A DNA stretch of 64,000 nucleotides from CAWCHZ01 sp963795555 (GCA_963795555.1 CAWCHZ010000002.1:434001-498000), one strand, 5' to 3'; shown: positions 35,586-44,785, numbered from the stretch's first letter. Translations and numbers: made by a program. Notes: generated by a model not told the origin, from the sequence alone.

Positions 35586-36428
35586 ACGATGCGTGAACAG
35601 CTGCAGCGCTCCGAGCACGACGACGGCGATGACCAGCAGCAGCACGGAGATGGCCGCGGGTGCCTGCACCAGGCCGTTCTGCTCCTGCCCGAAGATGTAC
35701 ACCGAGGCCACCTCGGTGCGATTGGGCAGGTTGCCGGTGATCAGCACGAGCGATCCGTATTCGCCCAGCGCCCGCGCGAAGCTAAGGCCCGCGCCCGAGA
35801 CGACCGCCGGAGCGAGGTTGGGCAGGATGATGCGGCGAAAGACCGTCGCGGGACCGGCGCCGAGCGAGGCGGCGGCCTCCTCCATCGAGCGGTCAAGCTC
35901 GCCGAGCACCGGTTGCACGGCGCGCACCGTGAACGGCAGCGTGACGAACAAAAGCGCCATCACCACCGCTGCGCGGGTGAAGGTCAGCCCAATGTCGAGC
36001 CCGCTCGGTCCGTAGAGGGTCAGCAGGACCAGCCCGGCGACGATCGTCGGCAGCGCGAAGGGCAGGTCGATCAGCGCCCCGATCAGGCGCTTGCCGGGGA
36101 ACTCGTCGCGCACCAGCACCCAGGCGATCAGCGTCCCGAAGACCGCGTTGACGATCGCGACCAGGACGGAGGCGACCACCGTCAGCTCGATCGCCGTCGT
36201 GGCCTCGTGTGTGCTGACCGCGGCCCAGAAGGCGCGTGGGCTACCGGCGTGCGCGACGAGCGCGGCCACCGGCAGCAGCACGATCAGCGACAGGTAGATC
36301 CCCAGCGTGCCGCGCCCGAGAGCGGCGGCGGGCAGCAAGCCGCGCAGGCGACGCAGCGCGTGGGTGCGCCTGGGCCGGCCCACGCCGGCGCCGCTCACCA
36401 GGGCGCCAGCCAACGGGGGGTTAGCCAC
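35565..36428 (-). CDS. cysT: Sulfate ABC transporter permease CysT
   Basis: The 287-aa membrane protein has about six helices, LPFALPTIVAGLVLLTLYG, the EAA loop MEEAAASLGAGPATVFRRIILPNL and ARALGEYGSLVLITGNLPNRTEVASVYIF, diagnostic of CysT (CysU). The GTG at 36428 lies in a repeat shared with the cysP stop. It is the second gene of the minus-strand operon cysP-cysT-cysW-cysA. Confidence 0.93.
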   Translation of the reverse strand: MANPPLAGALVSGAGVGRPRRTHALRRLRGLLPAAALGRGTLGIYLSLIVLLPVAALVAHAGSPRAFWAAVSTHEATTAIELTVVASVLVAIVNAVFGTLIAWVLVRDEFPGKRLIGALIDLPFALPTIVAGLVLLTLYGPSGLDIGLTFTRAAVVMALLFVTLPFTVRAVQPVLGELDRSMEEAAASLGAGPATVFRRIILPNLAPAVVSGAGLSFARALGEYGSLVLITGNLPNRTEVASVYIFGQEQNGLVQAPAAISVLLLVIAVVVLGALQLFTHRRTRHER

Positions 36429-36486
36429 CGCTGGCTCCCGCGTGAGGCTCGTTGGTCAGGCGCTTAGCCACCGCTGGCTCCCGCGT
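36421..36486 (-). repeat. Duplicated cysP/cysT junction
   Basis: The 23-nt TTAGCCACCGCTGGCTCC + CGCGT occurs at 36421-36443, containing the cysT GTG, and at 36464-36486, containing the cysP stop. The GTG of the latter copy opens a 16-codon micro-cistron (GTG at 36471, stop at 36421). Its last residues AGASGG equal the CysP C-terminus, and its first (V-A) equal the CysT start. Confidence 0.85.
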
Positions 36487-37474
36487 CCAGCTTTGGGACC
36501 AGGCCGCTGGTGGGGTCGAAGAGCTGCTTGTCGACCGCCTTCCAGCCGCCGAGGTAGGAGATGTCGAACTGCTGGGGGATCGTCGGGAACTCCGATGAGC
36601 TCCCCAGACCCGCGATCGTTGGGCGAAAGCCCTGCGCGGCGAAGATCCGCTGTCCGGCGGCCGATTGCAGGAAGGCGATGAACTTGCTCGCCTCCGCCTG
36701 ATGACCCCCACGCGTCACTACGGCGGCGGGGTTCTGGATCAGGATGGTGCTGTTGGGAACCACCTCCTGGACCGCCTCGCCCTTCTTCGCGAGCGCGATC
36801 GCCTCGCTCTCGTAGTCGATCAGCACGTTGCCGCGGCCGGCCAGGAACGTCTGCTCCGCATCGCGCGCGCTGGGGTCCTGGCTGACCACGTGAGCGAAGA
36901 ACTGCTTGAGGTAGGCCTGAGCTTGGGCGGGCGTCTTGCCCTCCTTGAGCTCGGCGCCATAGGCGGCCACGATGTTCCAGCGAGCGCTGCCCGAGGAGAC
37001 CGGGTTGGGGGTGACGATCTGCACACCTGGCTTGACCAGGTCGTCCCAGCCCGTGATGTGCAGCGGGTTGCCCTTGCGCACGATCAGCACGGCCACCGTC
37101 TGGCTGACAATCCCCTCGCTGGGCCCCGAGCTCCAGCTCGACGAGACCGCACCGGCGGTCACGAGCTTGTCGATATCGGGCGCGAGCGACAGCGCGACCA
37201 CATCGGCCGGCAACCCCTGGGCCACCGCCTTGCTCTGGGCGCCGGATGCCCCGAAGGACGTGCTGAATGTCCAACCCCTGCCGGCCGGCGTCGCCTGGAA
37301 GGCGGCGATCAGCTTGGCGTAGGCCTTCTGCGGCGTGGAGTAGGCGACCAACGAAAGGTGACCACCGCCGTCGCCGCCGCTCGCCGAGGCGGCGGGCGAT
37401 GACGAGCCGCACGCCGCCAATGGTCCGGCGAGCAGTGGCAGGACGAGCAGGGCGAGGATCCGTTTGACGAGCAT
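36464..37474 (-). CDS. cysP: Sulfate-binding lipoprotein
   Basis: The 336-aa protein begins MLVKRILALLVLPLLAGPLAAC, with lipobox LAAC and cysteine 22. It continues as a sulfate/thiosulfate-binding protein: LVAYSTPQKAYAKLI, FGASGAQSKAVAQGLPADVVALSLAPDID, TPNPVSSGSARWNI, NVLIDYESEAI and FLQSAAGQRIFAAQGFRP. It delivers sulfate to CysTW in the envelope. The family is sometimes named sbp; I use cysP from operon position. The ATG at 37474 directly precedes the signal sequence. Confidence 0.92.
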   Translation of the reverse strand: MLVKRILALLVLPLLAGPLAACGSSSPAASASGGDGGGHLSLVAYSTPQKAYAKLIAAFQATPAGRGWTFSTSFGASGAQSKAVAQGLPADVVALSLAPDIDKLVTAGAVSSSWSSGPSEGIVSQTVAVLIVRKGNPLHITGWDDLVKPGVQIVTPNPVSSGSARWNIVAAYGAELKEGKTPAQAQAYLKQFFAHVVSQDPSARDAEQTFLAGRGNVLIDYESEAIALAKKGEAVQEVVPNSTILIQNPAAVVTRGGHQAEASKFIAFLQSAAGQRIFAAQGFRPTIAGLGSSSEFPTIPQQFDISYLGGWKAVDKQLFDPTSGLVPKLDAGASGG

Positions 37475-37593
37475 GAGGGCCTTTGGGTAGGGGTGCGGAG
37501 GAGGCGCGGGCGGCGGCAGGCGGCGGGTGGGTCGGCATAGGGCGTTTAGAAGTCTGTCGATGGATTCAGTGAACAATGGCGGGCCGAAATGTA

Positions 37594-37613
37594 CCAAATC
37601 CTGTCGGGTTTGG
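37594..37613 (-). promoter_or_regulatory. Inverted repeat upstream of the cys operon
   Basis: CCAAATCC-TGTC-GGGTTTGG has 8-bp arms with one mismatch and a 4-nt centre, 120 nt before cysP. It is the only clear palindrome in the gap between cysP and the malic enzyme gene (37475-37712) and is a candidate site for the Rrf2 regulator or another sulfur regulator. Confidence 0.45.
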
Positions 37614-37712
37614 GGGGAATGAGCGTCGAGAACCGCTGGTGGCGGCTCTGGCAGGCCGCTCGGCGCAGCTAGCAGCGCTGGCGCGCCGTCGCTGCCAGCG
37701 GGGCGCGACCCG

Positions 37713-39158
37713 CTACTTGCCCGACCGGCTGGCCCGCGCCTCAGAGCCGACGGCGGCCGCGACCGCCGGGGCGACGTCGCGATTGAAGACCGACGGGATG
37801 ATGTAGTCCTCGCGCAGGTCCTCGCCGACGATGTCGGCGATCGCGTGGGCGGCTGCCATCTTCATGCCATCGGTGATGTGGCGGGCGCGGACGTCGAGCG
37901 CTCCCCGGAAGAGCCCGGGGAAGCAGAGCACGTTGTTGATCTGGTTGGGGTAGTCCGAGCGCCCGGTCGCCATCACCCGGACGTAGGGCGCAGCCTGCTC
38001 GGGGGAGATCTCGGGATCGGGGTTGGCCATCGCGAAGACCAGCGGATCGGGCCGCATGCGCGCGAGCGCCTCAACCGGAACCACGCCAGGGCCCGAGAGG
38101 CCGATCAGCAGGTCGGCTCCCTCGAGCGCCTCGAGCGGGCCGCCGCCGCGCCGCTCGGCATTGGTGGCCTCGGCGTACCAGCGCTTGATGGGGTTCATGG
38201 TGCCGTCGATGTAGTCCGCGCGCTCGCTGTGCAGCGCCCCCGCCGAGTCGAGGCCGATGATGTCGCGAACGCCGGCCTGGAGCAGGATCTTGGTCACCGC
38301 GACTCCAGCCGCCCCAAGCCCGACCACGACGACGCGCAGGCGGTGCAGGTCGCGGCCGGTCAGCTTGGTCGCGTTGAGCAGCGCCGCGAGCACGACGACC
38401 GCGGTGCCGTGCTGGTCGTCGTGGAAGACGGGAATGTCGAGCTCCGCCTTGAGGCGATCCTCGATCTCGAAGCAGCGCGGCGCGGAGATGTCCTCGAGAT
38501 TGACTCCGCCGAGGCCGGGCGCGATCGCGCGCACGATCGCCACGATCTCGTCGGGGTCCTTGGTGTCGAGGCAGATCGGGAACGCGTCGACGCCGGCGAA
38601 CTCCTTGAACAGGACCGCCTTGCCCTCCATCACCGGCATCGCCGCGGCGGGCCCGATGTCGCCCAGGCCGAGCACCGCCGTGCCGTCGGAGACGACCGCC
38701 ACGGTGTTGTGCTTGATCGTGTAGTCGTAGGCCTGCCCCGGGTTGGCGGCGATCGCCAGGCAGACCCGGGCGACGCCGGGGGTGTAGGCCATCGCGAGAT
38801 CGGCGCGCGTGCGGATCGGCCGCCGGCTGTGCATCTCGATCTTGCCGCCGCGATGCAGCTCCAGCGTCCGGTCGATGCTGCTGATGACCTCGGCGCCCGG
38901 CACGGCGTCGATCGCCCGCAGGACCTCGTTCCACTGGCGCTGCGCGCCGACGTCGATCGTGATGTCACGCAGTGTGTGCTCGGGGTCCAGCGAGACCAGA
39001 TCGACGGTGCCGATCGTCCCGCCGGCCTCGCCGATCGCGCTTGCCACCTTGCCGAGCATGCCCGGCTGGTGGTTGATGCGGACGCGAATCGTGAGGCTGA
39101 ACTGGGCGCTCGGGGTGACGTGCGGCGCGTCTGTGGTGGGCGCGGCGTCCGTCGTCAT
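37713..39158 (-). CDS. NAD(P)-dependent malic enzyme with N-terminal ACT domain
   Basis: The 481-aa protein opens with an ACT domain (about 15-90: FSLTIRVRINHQPGMLGKVASAIGEAGGTIGTVDLV). The malic enzyme catalytic domain follows (YTPGVARVCLAIAANP, GDIGPAAAMPVMEGKAVLFKEFAGVDAFPICLDTKD, PVFHDDQHGTAVV) and an NAD-binding domain (VVVGLGAAGVAVTKIL, FAMANPDPEISPEQA). It decarboxylates malate to pyruvate; the ACT domain probably binds a regulatory ligand. I use the ATG at 39158; in-frame GTG at 39239 and farther upstream starts are possible but lack conserved sequence. Confidence 0.92.
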   Translation of the reverse strand: MTTDAAPTTDAPHVTPSAQFSLTIRVRINHQPGMLGKVASAIGEAGGTIGTVDLVSLDPEHTLRDITIDVGAQRQWNEVLRAIDAVPGAEVISSIDRTLELHRGGKIEMHSRRPIRTRADLAMAYTPGVARVCLAIAANPGQAYDYTIKHNTVAVVSDGTAVLGLGDIGPAAAMPVMEGKAVLFKEFAGVDAFPICLDTKDPDEIVAIVRAIAPGLGGVNLEDISAPRCFEIEDRLKAELDIPVFHDDQHGTAVVVLAALLNATKLTGRDLHRLRVVVVGLGAAGVAVTKILLQAGVRDIIGLDSAGALHSERADYIDGTMNPIKRWYAEATNAERRGGGPLEALEGADLLIGLSGPGVVPVEALARMRPDPLVFAMANPDPEISPEQAAPYVRVMATGRSDYPNQINNVLCFPGLFRGALDVRARHITDGMKMAAAHAIADIVGEDLREDYIIPSVFNRDVAPAVAAAVGSEARASRSGK

Positions 39159-39393
39159 GGGGGCGCCCTCGGCCGGCGCGGCCACCGCGGGCCGGGGCGG
39201 CTCGGTGGGCTGGCTGTGGGACGATTCGACGGCGGTCACGTGCTGATCTGGCGGCTGGATCGGGCTCCTACGGCGTCGCGACGCCAGCATGCACACATGT
39301 CGCCGCTGCGCTCCAAGCTGAGCGCATGGCGCAGGGGCGGGCCGCACACCGCCGCCATAGAGTAGTCCTTGTAGACGGGGATCGGCATCCACC

Positions 39394-42213
39394 ATGCATC
39401 CGAGCGACCGCATCATCACCAGCGCATCGACCGGGTCCGAGCGGGCGCGGACCGCGCCGGCGGCCGACGGGCAGCCTGCGGACGCGGTGGCGAGCGGGAC
39501 GGAGGGCACCGTCGCATCCGGCAGCGCTGCCGATGGGCACGACGAGCTCTTCCTGATCGACGGCAACTCGCTCGTCTACCGCGCGTTCTTCGCGCTGCCC
39601 GAGTCGATCTCGACATCGACCGGCTTCCCGACCAACGCGATCTTCGGCTTCGCCTCGATGCTCGTGAAGATCCTCACCGACTATGGGCCCAAGGCGACGC
39701 TGGTCGTCTGGGATGCCGGCTCGTCGGGTCGCAAGGAGCTCTACCCCGACTACAAGGCGCAGCGCAGCTCGCGGCCCGACCTGCTGCGCGAGCAGTGGCC
39801 ACACTTCGAGCCGCTGGTCGAGGCCTTCGGCTACCGCAACGTCGCTGTCGAGGGCCACGAGGCCGACGATGTGATCGCCTCGATCGCCGAGCGCGCCAAG
39901 CACGCCGGCGTCCCGGTCGTCGTCGTCACGGGCGACCGCGACGCCTATCAGCTGGTCGACGACGGCGTGAAGATCATGACGACCTCGCGCGGCATCACCG
40001 ACACGCGCGTCTATGACCGCGCCGGGGTGATCGAGCGCTACGGCATCCCGCCCGAGCTGATCCCCGACTTCATCGGCCTCAAGGGCGACAGCTCGGACAA
40101 CATCCCGGGCGTGCCGGGGATCGGCGACAAGACTGCCGCCCAGCTGCTGGCCCAGTACGGGTCGCTGGAGCAGGTGCTCGAGCACGCGGATGAGGTCAGT
40201 GGCGCCAAGCGGCGCGCCAACCTGATCGAGCATGCCGGTGAGGCGCGCCTGTCCAAGCGCCTGGCGACGGCGATTCGCGACATCGCGATCGCGGTCGACC
40301 CGGTTGCGGAGGTTTCGCGCACACCCGACCGCTCGCGTCTGCGCGAGGCCTTTCGCGAGTTCGAGCTGCGCGATCCGTTGCGCCGGCTCGAGGAGGCGCT
40401 CGGTGGTGCGCCGCTGCCCGCGGCGGCGCCGAGCGCGGCGACGTCGAGCGCGGCGGCGCCGGCGCTGAGCGCGCGCGTCCGCGCGGCCACGGTGGCCGAC
40501 CTGGGCCGGCTGCAGGGTGCGGAGCTCGTGGTCGCGGTGCGGCCCACCGAGACGCCTGAGGGCGCGCTGTTCGCCGAGGGTCCGCAGTGGCGCTTCGGCG
40601 CGTGCGCGGTGGATGCGGGCACGCACAGCGAGGGGGGTGGGGCACGCCTTGCTGGCGGTAGCGGTGGTGCGGCCGAGGCTCGCCTTGCTGGCGGCGAGGT
40701 GCTCGTCGGCGGCTGCGGCGACCCGGCGGAGCTCGTCCAGGCGCTCGGCGAGTGGCCGGTTGTGGCGCACGACGCGAAGAGCCTTGGCGTGGTCCCGGTC
40801 AACCTGACGCACGACACGATGGTCGCGGCCTATCTGCTCGACCCCGCACGGCGTGGCTATCCACTCGCAGAGCTCGTCGAGGAGCGCGGGCTGAGCGGGC
40901 TGACCGCCGCGGTCGAGGACCCGGTCGCCGCCGACGCGCTGCTGATCCGCGAGCTGTCTGCTTGGCAGCGCAGGCAGCTCGCCGAGCTCGAGATGGATCG
41001 GCTGCTGCGCGAGGTCGAGCTGCCGCTGGTGGGCGTCCTGCGCGACGTCGAGCAGGCGGGGCTCAAGCTGGACACCGATCGCCTCGCCGCGATCTCCGAG
41101 CAGGTGCGGGCCAGCGTCACCGAGCTGGAGGCGGAGATCTACGCGCTCGCCGGTGAGCCGTTCATGATCGGCTCGCCGCAGCAGCTCTCCGAGGTCCTGT
41201 TCGTCAAGCTGGGTCTGTCACGCAAGCGGCGCGGCAAGACGGGCTTCTCGACCGACGCGCGCGTGCTGCAGGCGATCCGCGGCGAGCACGAGATCATCGC
41301 GAAGATCGAGCGCTACCGGGAGCTGACCAAGCTTCTGTCGACCTATTTGGAGGCGCTGCCGTCGCTGATCAGCTCCCACGACGGGCGCCTGCACACGACC
41401 TTCAGCCAGACGACGGCCTCGACCGGGCGGCTCTCATCGACCAACCCCAACCTGCAGAACATCCCGATCCGCACGGAGCTCGGCCGGCGCATCCGCGCCT
41501 GCTTCGTCGCCGAGCCGGGCGACGTGCTGATCTCCGCCGACTACTCCCAGGTCGAGCTGCGCGTGCTCGCCCACATCGCCGGCGAGGAGGTGCTGAAGGA
41601 CATCTTCCGCCGCGGCGAGGACGTCCACACCGCCACCGCGGCGGAGATCCTGGGCGTCGAGTCGGCGCAGCTCGACGCCGGCATGCGCTCCAAGGCCAAG
41701 ATGGTCAACTACGGGATCGTCTACGGGTTGAGCGCATTCGGCCTGGCGGACCGGCTGCAGATCCCCCAGGACGAGGCCCAGGAGTTCATCGATCGCTATC
41801 TCGACGGCTTCCCGGCCGTGCGGCGGTTCATCGCCGACACGATCACCGCCGCGACCAACGATGGCTACGTCTGCACGCTCTTCGGCCGCCGCCGGCCGAT
41901 CCCCGAGCTGCACGCGCGCCAGCGCACCACTCGTCAGCTCGGCGAGCGCCTCGCCGTGAACACCGTCATCCAGGGAACGGCCGCCGACATCATCAAGGTG
42001 GCGATGGTCCGCTGCCAGCGCGCGCTCGCGACGGCTGGTCTGCGCACGCGGCTGATCCTGCAGATCCACGACGAGCTGCTGTTCGAGGGACCGCGGGAGG
42101 AGGTCGACAAGGCAAAGGCGATCGTCGTGTGCGAGATGACCGACGCCTGCGAGCTGGACCCGCCGCTGGTCGTCGAGATCGGCGCCGGACCCAACTGGCT
42201 CGAGGCGAAGTAG
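39394..42213 (+). CDS. polA: DNA polymerase I
   Basis: The 939-aa enzyme has a ~48-residue low-complexity N-terminal extension. The 5'-3' exonuclease domain follows (FLIDGNSLVYRAFFALPE, EADDVIASIA, VTGDRDAYQLV, GLKGDSSDNIPGVPGIGDKTA). The 3'-5' exonuclease-like domain has lost the DEDD acids, so proofreading is unlikely. The polymerase domain has motif A SADYSQVELRVLAHIAG, motif B MRSKAKMVNYGIVYGLSAFGL and motif C QIHDELLFE. It fills repair gaps and removes RNA primers. A Gly/Ala repeat (RLAGG twice, near residues 420-440) lies within the exo-like domain. The start ATG is 30 nt after a TAGAGT hexamer, so this gene has a leader. Confidence 0.97.
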   Translation: MHPSDRIITSASTGSERARTAPAADGQPADAVASGTEGTVASGSAADGHDELFLIDGNSLVYRAFFALPESISTSTGFPTNAIFGFASMLVKILTDYGPKATLVVWDAGSSGRKELYPDYKAQRSSRPDLLREQWPHFEPLVEAFGYRNVAVEGHEADDVIASIAERAKHAGVPVVVVTGDRDAYQLVDDGVKIMTTSRGITDTRVYDRAGVIERYGIPPELIPDFIGLKGDSSDNIPGVPGIGDKTAAQLLAQYGSLEQVLEHADEVSGAKRRANLIEHAGEARLSKRLATAIRDIAIAVDPVAEVSRTPDRSRLREAFREFELRDPLRRLEEALGGAPLPAAAPSAATSSAAAPALSARVRAATVADLGRLQGAELVVAVRPTETPEGALFAEGPQWRFGACAVDAGTHSEGGGARLAGGSGGAAEARLAGGEVLVGGCGDPAELVQALGEWPVVAHDAKSLGVVPVNLTHDTMVAAYLLDPARRGYPLAELVEERGLSGLTAAVEDPVAADALLIRELSAWQRRQLAELEMDRLLREVELPLVGVLRDVEQAGLKLDTDRLAAISEQVRASVTELEAEIYALAGEPFMIGSPQQLSEVLFVKLGLSRKRRGKTGFSTDARVLQAIRGEHEIIAKIERYRELTKLLSTYLEALPSLISSHDGRLHTTFSQTTASTGRLSSTNPNLQNIPIRTELGRRIRACFVAEPGDVLISADYSQVELRVLAHIAGEEVLKDIFRRGEDVHTATAAEILGVESAQLDAGMRSKAKMVNYGIVYGLSAFGLADRLQIPQDEAQEFIDRYLDGFPAVRRFIADTITAATNDGYVCTLFGRRRPIPELHARQRTTRQLGERLAVNTVIQGTAADIIKVAMVRCQRALATAGLRTRLILQIHDELLFEGPREEVDKAKAIVVCEMTDACELDPPLVVEIGAGPNWLEAK

Positions 42214-42224
42214 AGCCGGCGATC

Positions 42225-43355
42225 TCAGGCGGCGCTCGCCAGCGCCGTCGGCTGGCCGCCGTCGCCCGCCAGCGCGAACGCGGGCGGAGCGATGTCGAGA
42301 TAGTGGCCAAAGGACCAGTCGACCAGGCGCTGAGTGCCCAGCGCGCGGATTCCCGCGGCGAGCAGGCGTGGCGGCACGCGTGGCACGAGCCGCTGCGCGC
42401 GCAGCAGCCAGCGGTATTTGTGGGCTTGTGCGGCGCTGAAGGCGCCGTAGCGCGCGAGCGCGGCGGCGCGGGTGCGCTCGCCGGCGATGACCGCGCGCAG
42501 CTCGCGTCCGCAGGCCAGCCCGAAGTAGAGCGCGGTGCGGATGCCCTCGGCAGTCAGCGGCAGGCAGTGGCCCGCCGAGTCGCCCACGAAGAAGACGTCA
42601 TCCTCGATCGCCGGTCGCAGCGCGTGGGGGATCCAGTTGCCCTGATAGCGGACCGGCGCCACGGCGAGGTCGTGTGCCAGGCGGATGGTCGGCTCGCGCA
42701 CGTGTTGACGCGCGTCGAAGGAGCCGACGCCGACGCGCAGCTCGTCGGCAGCCGGGAAGCTCCAGCTGTAGCCGGCGCGGACGTAGGAGCGGTCGATCCA
42801 GATCTCCATCTCCTGGCCGGCGCCTTGGGGATGGACCTCCAGCCCGCGCGAGAGCGGCGCGTCGGGCGGCTGGAAGGCCTGCTTGGTCGAGAGGATCCGT
42901 CGCCAGCCCAGCGCGTCGACGATCAGCGGCGCCTCGAGCTCGCCACGGTCCGTGCGCACCACCGCTCCGTCGCGCCCGTCCACCGTGGCGGTCTCGAAGC
43001 GGGCATCGCACTGCGCGGCGAGCAGCGTGCAGACCTGCCGGTAGTCGAAGGTCGAGAAGCTGAAGGGCAGGCGGTAGCGCGTCGTCCCATGGGGGGTGTG
43101 GATGACGAGCACCGGGAAGGTTTGGCGGATCGTGGCGCCCAGGCCGAGGTTCACGAGCCAGTCGGTCGGCGCGGCACAGGCCGAGGTCGCGCGCTCGCCG
43201 ATCTCATAGCGGTCGATCAGCAGCGTGCGCGCGCCCGAGCCGCGCAGCTCGCGCGCCACCGCCAGGCCGGCGAAGCTGGCACCGCAGATCAGCACATCCC
43301 ACGCGCCCGACAACGGGGTGCGACGCTCGCCTCGCTTGGTCGCGCGGATCGGCAT
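42225..43355 (-). CDS. FAD-dependent oxidoreductase, geranylgeranyl-reductase-like
   Basis: The 376-aa protein has an N-terminal FAD-binding Rossmann motif (DVLICGASFAGLAVARELRGSGARTLLIDR). A PFSFSTFDYRQVC segment follows, then IVDALGWRR (GD-motif region) and the FAD-contacting VFFVGDSAGHCLPLTAEGIRTALYFG typical of geranylgeranyl reductase and related monooxygenase-like flavoproteins. It could reduce isoprenoid or quinone side chains; the substrate is not known. The ATG lies 9 nt after TATGAT. It is divergent from rpsA and convergent with polA. Confidence 0.82.
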   Translation of the reverse strand: MPIRATKRGERRTPLSGAWDVLICGASFAGLAVARELRGSGARTLLIDRYEIGERATSACAAPTDWLVNLGLGATIRQTFPVLVIHTPHGTTRYRLPFSFSTFDYRQVCTLLAAQCDARFETATVDGRDGAVVRTDRGELEAPLIVDALGWRRILSTKQAFQPPDAPLSRGLEVHPQGAGQEMEIWIDRSYVRAGYSWSFPAADELRVGVGSFDARQHVREPTIRLAHDLAVAPVRYQGNWIPHALRPAIEDDVFFVGDSAGHCLPLTAEGIRTALYFGLACGRELRAVIAGERTRAAALARYGAFSAAQAHKYRWLLRAQRLVPRVPPRLLAAGIRALGTQRLVDWSFGHYLDIAPPAFALAGDGGQPTALASAA

Positions 43356-43364
43356 TCGCCGCGG

Positions 43365-43393
43365 ATCATAGGCCCGACGGGGTTCGATACCCT
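43365..43393. promoter_or_regulatory. Divergent -10 elements between the FAD reductase gene and rpsA
   Basis: TATGAT on the minus strand (43370-43365) ends 9 nt before the reductase ATG at 43355. TACCCT on the plus strand (43388-43393) ends 9 nt before the rpsA ATG at 43403. The two leaderless-type promoters fit within 47 nt. Confidence 0.5.
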
Positions 43394-43402
43394 TGGTCGC
43401 TC

Positions 43403-44785
43403 ATGTCCGGCACCCTGACCCCCGACCAGCCCAAGGTCGTCGACGGCTCCAACGGCCTGCTGCTGGAGGTCGACGGCCAGATCGTCCCCAACTACGACGC
43501 CACCCTGACCTCCTTCCAGGAGGGTGATGTCGTCACGGGTCGCGTCGTGCGCATCGACAACGACGAGGTGCTCGTCGACATCGGCTACAAGTCCGAGGGC
43601 GTCATTCCGGCCAATGAGCTGTCGATCCGCAAGTCGGTCGACCCGCACGACGAGGTCGAGCTCGGCGAGGAGGTCGACGCGCTGGTCCTGATCAAGGAGG
43701 ACCCGGACGGCCGCCTGATCCTGTCCAAGAAGCGCGCCCGCTTCGAGCGCGCCTGGCGGCGGATCGAGGCCGCGGCGGAATCCGGCGAGCCGGTTGACGG
43801 CACGGTCATCGAGGTCGTCAAGGGCGGCCTGATCATCGATCTCGGCGTACGCGGCTTCCTGCCCGCCTCGCTGGTCGACATCCGTCGTGTCCCGCACCTC
43901 GACGAGTACCTGGGCCAGACCATCACCTGTCGGGTGATCGAGCTCAACCGCTCACGCAACAACGTCGTGCTCTCGCGCCGCGCGGTGCTCGAGGAGGAGC
44001 GCAAGGAGCAGCGTCAGCAGATCCTCGATCGCCTCCAGCCGGGCCTCGTCGTCGAAGGTCAGATCTCCAACATCGTCGACTTCGGCGCGTTCGTCGACCT
44101 CGACGGAATCGACGGGCTGATCCATATCTCGGAGCTGTCGTGGTCGCACGTCAACCACCCCTCGGAGATCCTGTCGATCGGCGACACCGTCGAGGTCAAG
44201 GTGCTCGACATCGACCGCGACCGCCAGCGCATCTCGTTGGGCCTCAAGCAGACCCAGGAAGACCCTTGGCAGCGGGTCGTCGACACCTACTCGATCGGTG
44301 ACGAGCTCGAGGGCAAGGTCACCAAGGTCGTCACCTTCGGCGCGTTCGTCGAGATCCTCGACGGCGTCGAGGGGCTGGTGCACATCTCAGAGCTCGCCCA
44401 GCACCACGTCGAGAACCCGCGCGAGATCATCCAACCGGGCGACACGGTGCGCGTGAAGGTCCTCGAGATCGACTCCGAGCGCCGGCGGCTGTCGCTGTCG
44501 GTCAAGCGCGTCGAGGACCAGGTCCTGCCGCGGGCGCGCGAGCACGAGGAGCAGACGGCCGGCGGCAGCCTCGACGACGTGCCCGAGCTGGGGCTCTCCG
44601 AGGACGTGTTTGCGGGGCAGGAGGAGGAGCCAGAAGCGGCCGGCCCCTCGCCAATACAAGGCTCGGATTCGTCCGCATCCGGCTCCGAGACAGCGGCAGA
44701 GGAATCGGCCGCCGCGGCCTCCCAGGAAGGGAGCGAGGAGCCCGAGCGGGCGGGCGAGGAAGCGACCGACGAGCCGCGAGGCTAG
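43403..44785 (+). CDS. rpsA: 30S ribosomal protein S1
   Basis: The 460-aa protein has four S1 RNA-binding domains (about 38-105, 123-190, 207-277 and 294-364), seen in repeats such as GDVVTGRVVRIDNDEVLVDIGYKSEG, VEGQISNIVDFGAFVDLDGIDGLIHISELSW and EGKVTKVVTFGAFVEILDGVEGLVHISELAQHHV. An acidic, Ser/Ala/Glu-rich tail of ~75 residues follows. Four domains is the actinobacterial form. S1 helps the ribosome bind structured mRNA. Its own mRNA appears leaderless (TACCCT 9 nt before the ATG). Confidence 0.96.
   Translation: MSGTLTPDQPKVVDGSNGLLLEVDGQIVPNYDATLTSFQEGDVVTGRVVRIDNDEVLVDIGYKSEGVIPANELSIRKSVDPHDEVELGEEVDALVLIKEDPDGRLILSKKRARFERAWRRIEAAAESGEPVDGTVIEVVKGGLIIDLGVRGFLPASLVDIRRVPHLDEYLGQTITCRVIELNRSRNNVVLSRRAVLEEERKEQRQQILDRLQPGLVVEGQISNIVDFGAFVDLDGIDGLIHISELSWSHVNHPSEILSIGDTVEVKVLDIDRDRQRISLGLKQTQEDPWQRVVDTYSIGDELEGKVTKVVTFGAFVEILDGVEGLVHISELAQHHVENPREIIQPGDTVRVKVLEIDSERRRLSLSVKRVEDQVLPRAREHEEQTAGGSLDDVPELGLSEDVFAGQEEEPEAAGPSPIQGSDSSASGSETAAEESAAAASQEGSEEPERAGEEATDEPRG

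Noticed and set aside
39159..39347. Upstream start codons for the malic enzyme (GTG 39239, ATG 39290, GTG 39347)
   Set aside because: The added residues are low-complexity and not part of the ACT domain. The ATG at 39158 gives the family's normal length, though an upstream start cannot be excluded.
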